Of a DNA stretch of 7,364 nucleotides, positions 5,014 through 7,364 are shown piece by piece. Where the stretch lies: NCBI GenBank assembly GCA_005883905.1, contig VAYD01000043.1, forward strand, positions 358 through 7,721, in the 5' to 3' direction. A program made the translations under genes and the position numbers. Every line of letters starts with the position of its first letter. Within the stretch, counting starts at the first letter, position 1. The DNA is from Actinomycetota bacterium (GTDB taxonomy: Bacteria > Actinomycetota > Thermoleophilia > Solirubrobacterales > Solirubrobacteraceae). The notes under the pieces were generated by a model. That model was not told the DNA's origin. It saw nothing but the letters and a program-made list of their open reading frames with translations, and made no database searches.

Positions 5014-5910
5014 TTATCGGCGCATTCGCCGCAACAAGTTCGCCAACACGGCGAACGCGGGGCGCGCGTTTCCGTTGGGCGAGATCAGCGCGGAGTCCCA
5101 GCTCGCGTTGCGGCCGTTCCAGTGGAACACGTACACGCGCTGGATGCGCGGGCTGAGCCGGACGAGCTTGGTGAAGATGTAGTTGATCGCCTTGGCGGCA
5201 TGCGTGAGCGACTCGCCGCTGTACTTGACCGACGAGCCGTTGTTGCGCTTGACGACGCCGCCGGTCTCGGTCAGCCAGACGTTGCCCTTGACCGCCTTGA
5301 GCAGCGCCTTGGTCGCGCGCGGCTTGTACTGGTTGGCGTCGGCGTAGTTGTGCAGGCCCCAGTACTTGGGCTGTTGGTGGGCGGTCTTGATGAACGCCTT
5401 GGCCCAGCGCGAGAGGTTCGGCCGGTCGACGAGATCGGCGGCGACGATCGTGCAGCTCGGGCAGGCCTTCTTCAGCGCGAGCCACTGGCGGGCGGTGCGC
5501 GTGGGCGTCTGGCTGAGGTTCGGCTCGTTCCACGTCACCCACTCCTTGACGAACGGGTAGCGGGCGCGCAACCGGTTGAACTGCTTGATCAGGCTGTACG
5601 TGTCGGGGCGGAAGCTCTTGCGGCCCGGCCGGCGCGAGCGGTCGAACGTGACGAGCACCTGCACGCCGGCGGCCTGCGCCGCGGACATCCACTGATCCAG
5701 CACGGCCGTCTGGTTGGCGTCGAGCAGCACGTCGTAGGCGACGTCGATCCGGGCGCGCTTGATCCCCAGCTGCGCAAAGCGCGGGTCGCTGAACATGTCG
5801 GCCTTCTGGTCGGCGATGCCGACGTCGCTCAGCCGCATGGCATGGGCCGTGGGCGCCGCGAGCGCGGCGGCGAGGAGCGTGAAGAGGAGGACGGGGCGGA
5901 GCGTTCGCAT
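5014..5910 (-). CDS. Secreted clan GH-A glycoside hydrolase-like protein (paralogue 2)
   Basis: A 298-residue exported protein of the same family as the 3488-4429 product. The signal peptide is residues 1-24 (MRTLRPVLLFTLLAAALA, cleavage after TAHA). The mature part opens with SDVGIADQKADMFSDPRF, nearly matching paralogue 1. Expected catalytic residues are Glu129 in WVTWNEPN (acid/base, after Asn128) and Glu215 in VWLTETGG (nucleophile), with LHNY at 186-189 and VFHWNG at 261-266 lining the expected cleft. CPSC at 150-153 is conserved, but the second cysteine pair of paralogue 1 is absent (NLSQTPT there). Clan GH-A assignment rests on these motifs and their spacing; the exact family and substrate are not determinable by eye. 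The ATG (5908-5910) gives a clean signal peptide, although no ribosome-binding site is evident. The 94 bases upstream show no confident promoter. Confidence 0.82.
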   Translation of the reverse strand: MRTLRPVLLFTLLAAALAAPTAHAMRLSDVGIADQKADMFSDPRFAQLGIKRARIDVAYDVLLDANQTAVLDQWMSAAQAAGVQVLVTFDRSRRPGRKSFRPDTYSLIKQFNRLRARYPFVKEWVTWNEPNLSQTPTRTARQWLALKKACPSCTIVAADLVDRPNLSRWAKAFIKTAHQQPKYWGLHNYADANQYKPRATKALLKAVKGNVWLTETGGVVKRNNGSSVKYSGESLTHAAKAINYIFTKLVRLSPRIQRVYVFHWNGRNASWDSALISPNGNARPAFAVLANLLRRMRR

Positions 5911-6001
5911 CAGATGCAGGTAACGAAAGGGGGATCGGTTTCTTACGGCATCAGCTTTAGGGTGCCGGTCGGCATGGACGTGATCGCCTCACACCACCCC
6001 C

Positions 6002-6111
6002 CACTGCATCGGCTTCGGCCGCGACAATCCCGGCAGGGCGCGCCGGGCTTCGTGCACGGCGGCAGCCTAGCGACTGCGATCGACGACGGGGTCGGGACGC
6101 TCTCGTATTGA
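6002..6111 (+). pseudogene. Remnant of a PaaI-type hotdog thioesterase
   Basis: Two fragments of one family lie side by side in different frames. The first (from 6002) reads HCIGFGRDNP, resembling the N-terminal CFGCGxDNPxGL signature of PaaI-like acyl-CoA thioesterases. The second (from about 6037) reads GAPGFVHGGSLATAIDDGVGTL, the catalytic core helix region G-x-VHGG-x-LAT-x-x-D, ending at a TGA (6109-6111). About 25 residues normally found between them are gone, and the C-terminal half is missing, replaced by the start of the TetR gene. The frame change, internal deletion and truncation mark it as a decayed gene. No start codon or ribosome-binding site serves it. Confidence 0.6.
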
Positions 6112-6119
6112 ACTATCCT
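6092..6119 (+). promoter_or_regulatory. Tentative promoter of the TetR-SGNH pair
   Basis: TATCCT at 6114-6119 fits an actinobacterial -10 (TAnnnT), with a weak TCGGGA at 6092-6097 as -35 (16-base spacer). The TetR ATG is only eight bases past the -10 and has no clear ribosome-binding site, which would fit a leaderless transcript. The -35 match is poor. Confidence 0.3.
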
Positions 6120-6127
6120 GGGGTGCG

Positions 6128-6739
6128 ATGCCACCTCGGTCGTCGACGGCGTCTTCAACACCGAAGCGCGCCGCGGTCCAAGCGGCGGTCCTGCAAGCGA
6201 CGGAGCAACTGCTCGGCGAGGGCGCGAGCTACGCGGACCTGAACATCGAACGGATCGCGACGCGTGCAGGGATCAGCCGCACCGCGTTCTACTTCTACTT
6301 CGCGGACAAGCGCGAGCTGCTCATGCGCCTCACCGAGGACGTGACGGAGGAGCTCTACCAGCAGGCCGACATCTGGTACTCGGGCTCCGGCGATCCCGAG
6401 GCCGAGATCCGCGAGGCGCTGGTCAACATCGCCCGCCTCTACGAGCAGCACGGGCCGCTGCTGCGCGCGATCGTCGAGGTCTCGACGTACGACGACGAGG
6501 TGGCGGTGTTCTGGGGTGGGCTGCTCGGCCGGTTCATCGAGGCGTCGCGGGAGCGGATCGTCGCCGAGCGCAACGCGGGGCGGTCGTCGGGCTGCGAGCC
6601 GGCCTCGACGGCGTTCGCGCTGTGCTGGATGGCCGAGCGCGTGCTGTACCAGGAGCTGGTCCAGGGCGCCCCGATCCCCCCCCAGGACCTGGTCGAAGCC
6701 CTCGTGCGCATCTGGATGCGCACGATCTATGAGCGCTAG
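6128..6739 (+). CDS. TetR/AcrR-family regulator, EthR-like
   Basis: A 203-residue one-component repressor. The N-terminal DNA-binding domain covers about residues 14-62: helix 1 RAAVQAAVLQATEQLL, then LNIERIATRAGISRTAFYFYFADKRELL, the TetR helix-turn-helix with the recognition helix around ISRTAFYFYF. The following DVTEELYQQADIWY and the C-terminal ligand domain (ALVNIARLYEQHGPLLRAIVEVSTYDDEVAVFW) resemble EthR of mycobacteria, which binds hydrophobic ligands. The native effector and targets cannot be read. No operator palindrome was recognised upstream. Its last 11 bases overlap the start of the SGNH gene, so the two are probably co-expressed. An eight-C run at 6676-6683 lies inside the C-terminal helix coding but leaves the frame intact. 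Confidence 0.88.
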   Translation: MPPRSSTASSTPKRAAVQAAVLQATEQLLGEGASYADLNIERIATRAGISRTAFYFYFADKRELLMRLTEDVTEELYQQADIWYSGSGDPEAEIREALVNIARLYEQHGPLLRAIVEVSTYDDEVAVFWGGLLGRFIEASRERIVAERNAGRSSGCEPASTAFALCWMAERVLYQELVQGAPIPPQDLVEALVRIWMRTIYER

Positions 6740-7364
6740 GCGCGTCGCGCTCGGAGCCCTCGCCGCCGTGCTGCTCGCAGCGCCGGCGGCTGCGGCGAAG
6801 ACGCCCGCGTGCTTCGGGGCAGCCGCGCACAACCAGGCTGCGCCGTGTCACAACCCGGCGCTGGACTACTCCGCGAGGCCGGCGCCGAACTGGGCCCCGC
6901 TGGAGCTCAACGCGCCCTGCCACCCGCTGCCGTGGACGCGCTTCCCGCGCGTGTGCTGGTTCGCCCATCGCAAGAAGGGCTCGACCGCGACGGTCGCGCT
7001 GGTCGGCGACAGCCACGCGTCGTCATGGCGCTCGGCGGTCGTGGTGCTGGCGCGCTCGCAGCGCTGGCACGCGCTCACGCTCCGGCGCTCGAGCTGCCCG
7101 TTCAACGATGCGCGCCGGACCAGCCCGCCGAAGGAGGCGGCGACCTGCGCGGACTGGGTCCGGGCCGTGCCGCGCTGGTTGCTCAAGCACCCAGAGATCC
7201 GCACCGTGATCGTCACGGGCTCGGCCTACTCGGGCGTGGTCACGCCGCCGGGTCAGGACGAGTACCAGACCGCGGTCGACGGCTACCGCGCTGCGCTCGA
7301 GTCGCTGCCCTCGACCGTGCAGCGGGTGATCGTCCTGCGCGACACCCCGCGCTCGTCGTCCGAC
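6729..7364 (+). CDS. Secreted SGNH-domain protein (3' end outside window)
   Basis: 212 codons are visible from ATG 6729-6731, open to the window edge. Residues 1-23 form a signal peptide (SARR, then VALGALAAVLLAAPAAAA). The mature part carries VALVGDSHASSW at 89-100, block I of SGNH hydrolases (catalytic Ser95 in GDSH), and later VIVTGSAYSG (160-169) and VIVLRDTPR (200-208), matching strand patterns of the SGNH domain found at the C-terminus of OafB-type membrane acyltransferases. Here that domain stands alone behind a signal peptide, without the acyltransferase-3 membrane part. Six cysteines (28, 40, 64, 76, 123, 140) suit an exported, disulfide-bonded protein. The expected catalytic Asp/His block would lie beyond the edge. 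A role in acylating or deacylating a surface glycan is inferred. It overlaps the TetR gene by 11 bases. Confidence 0.8.
   Translation, partial: MSARRVALGALAAVLLAAPAAAAKTPACFGAAAHNQAAPCHNPALDYSARPAPNWAPLELNAPCHPLPWTRFPRVCWFAHRKKGSTATVALVGDSHASSWRSAVVVLARSQRWHALTLRRSSCPFNDARRTSPPKEAATCADWVRAVPRWLLKHPEIRTVIVTGSAYSGVVTPPGQDEYQTAVDGYRAALESLPSTVQRVIVLRDTPRSSSD

Noticed and set aside
3488..5692. Very long minus-strand frame (734 codons) that ends as glycosidase-like paralogue 1
   Set aside because: Upstream of 4429 it is Arg/Pro/Ala-rich low-complexity sequence passing out of frame through paralogue 2, the 33-codon gene and the 62-codon gene; the signal peptide marks the true start at 4429.
4876..6111. 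Plus-strand open frame of 411 codons
   Set aside because: Mostly antisense of paralogue 2. Only its last 25 codons resemble a protein, and those belong to the decayed thioesterase.
5943..6161. Cysteine-rich 72-codon minus-strand frame upstream of paralogue 2
   Set aside because: It is the antisense of the thioesterase remnant and TetR start, lacks a ribosome-binding site, and its cysteines arise from GC-rich complement codons.
6676..6683. Run of eight C in the TetR gene as a phase-variation tract
   Set aside because: The frame continues normally across it to a family-typical length, so there is no sign of an off state; at most it is a site prone to sequencing error.
6155..7216. Minus-strand open frames opposite the TetR and SGNH genes
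   Set aside because: They have no ribosome-binding sites or recognisable motifs and are mirror frames of well-supported plus-strand genes.

Overview
The window is high-GC bacterial DNA with GTG starts, strong G/C preference at third codon positions and compact operons. The gene styles (split AtpZ/AtpI-like genes ahead of atpB, an EthR-like TetR regulator, secreted (beta/alpha)8 proteins) suggest an actinobacterium, most likely of the Thermoleophilia/Solirubrobacterales type. That placement is an inference from style, not a database match.

Layout. (1) 1-1741, minus strand: start of the F-type ATP synthase operon, in transcription order atpZ-like, atpI-like, atpB, atpE, running off the left edge. 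Its promoter lies at 1865-1894 and a hairpin-rich leader of about 115 nt follows. atpB carries a reading-frame break near 567-574 that separates the N-terminal helices from the part holding the essential arginine. (2) 1914-3041, minus strand: a stand-alone AAA+ ATPase of the ATPase_2 type with an AT-rich upstream region containing a 22-bp inverted repeat. (3) 3116-4991, minus strand: a probable transcription unit with a good promoter, a 33-codon gene with a strong ribosome-binding site, a 62-codon Arg-rich gene, a secreted clan GH-A glycosidase-like protein, a small ABM/Dabb-like protein and a terminator-like hairpin. (4) 5014-5910, minus strand: a second secreted GH-A-like protein, clearly a paralogue of the first. 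(5) 6002-6111, plus strand: the decayed remnant of a PaaI-type hotdog thioesterase. (6) 6128-7364, plus strand: a TetR/EthR-like regulator overlapping by 11 bp a secreted SGNH-domain protein that is cut by the right edge.

How the parts work together. The ATP synthase genes form a housekeeping block. Regions 3 and 4 look like an envelope or extracellular carbohydrate locus: two diverged copies of one secreted glycosidase-like protein, with two very small genes and several inverted repeats between them. The TetR-SGNH pair is probably translationally coupled and may concern acylation or deacylation of a surface polymer. No RNA genes, CRISPR arrays or insertion sequences were seen. The most unusual items are the 33-codon gene with its own promoter, the broken atpB, the thioesterase fossil and the palindrome in front of the ATPase.
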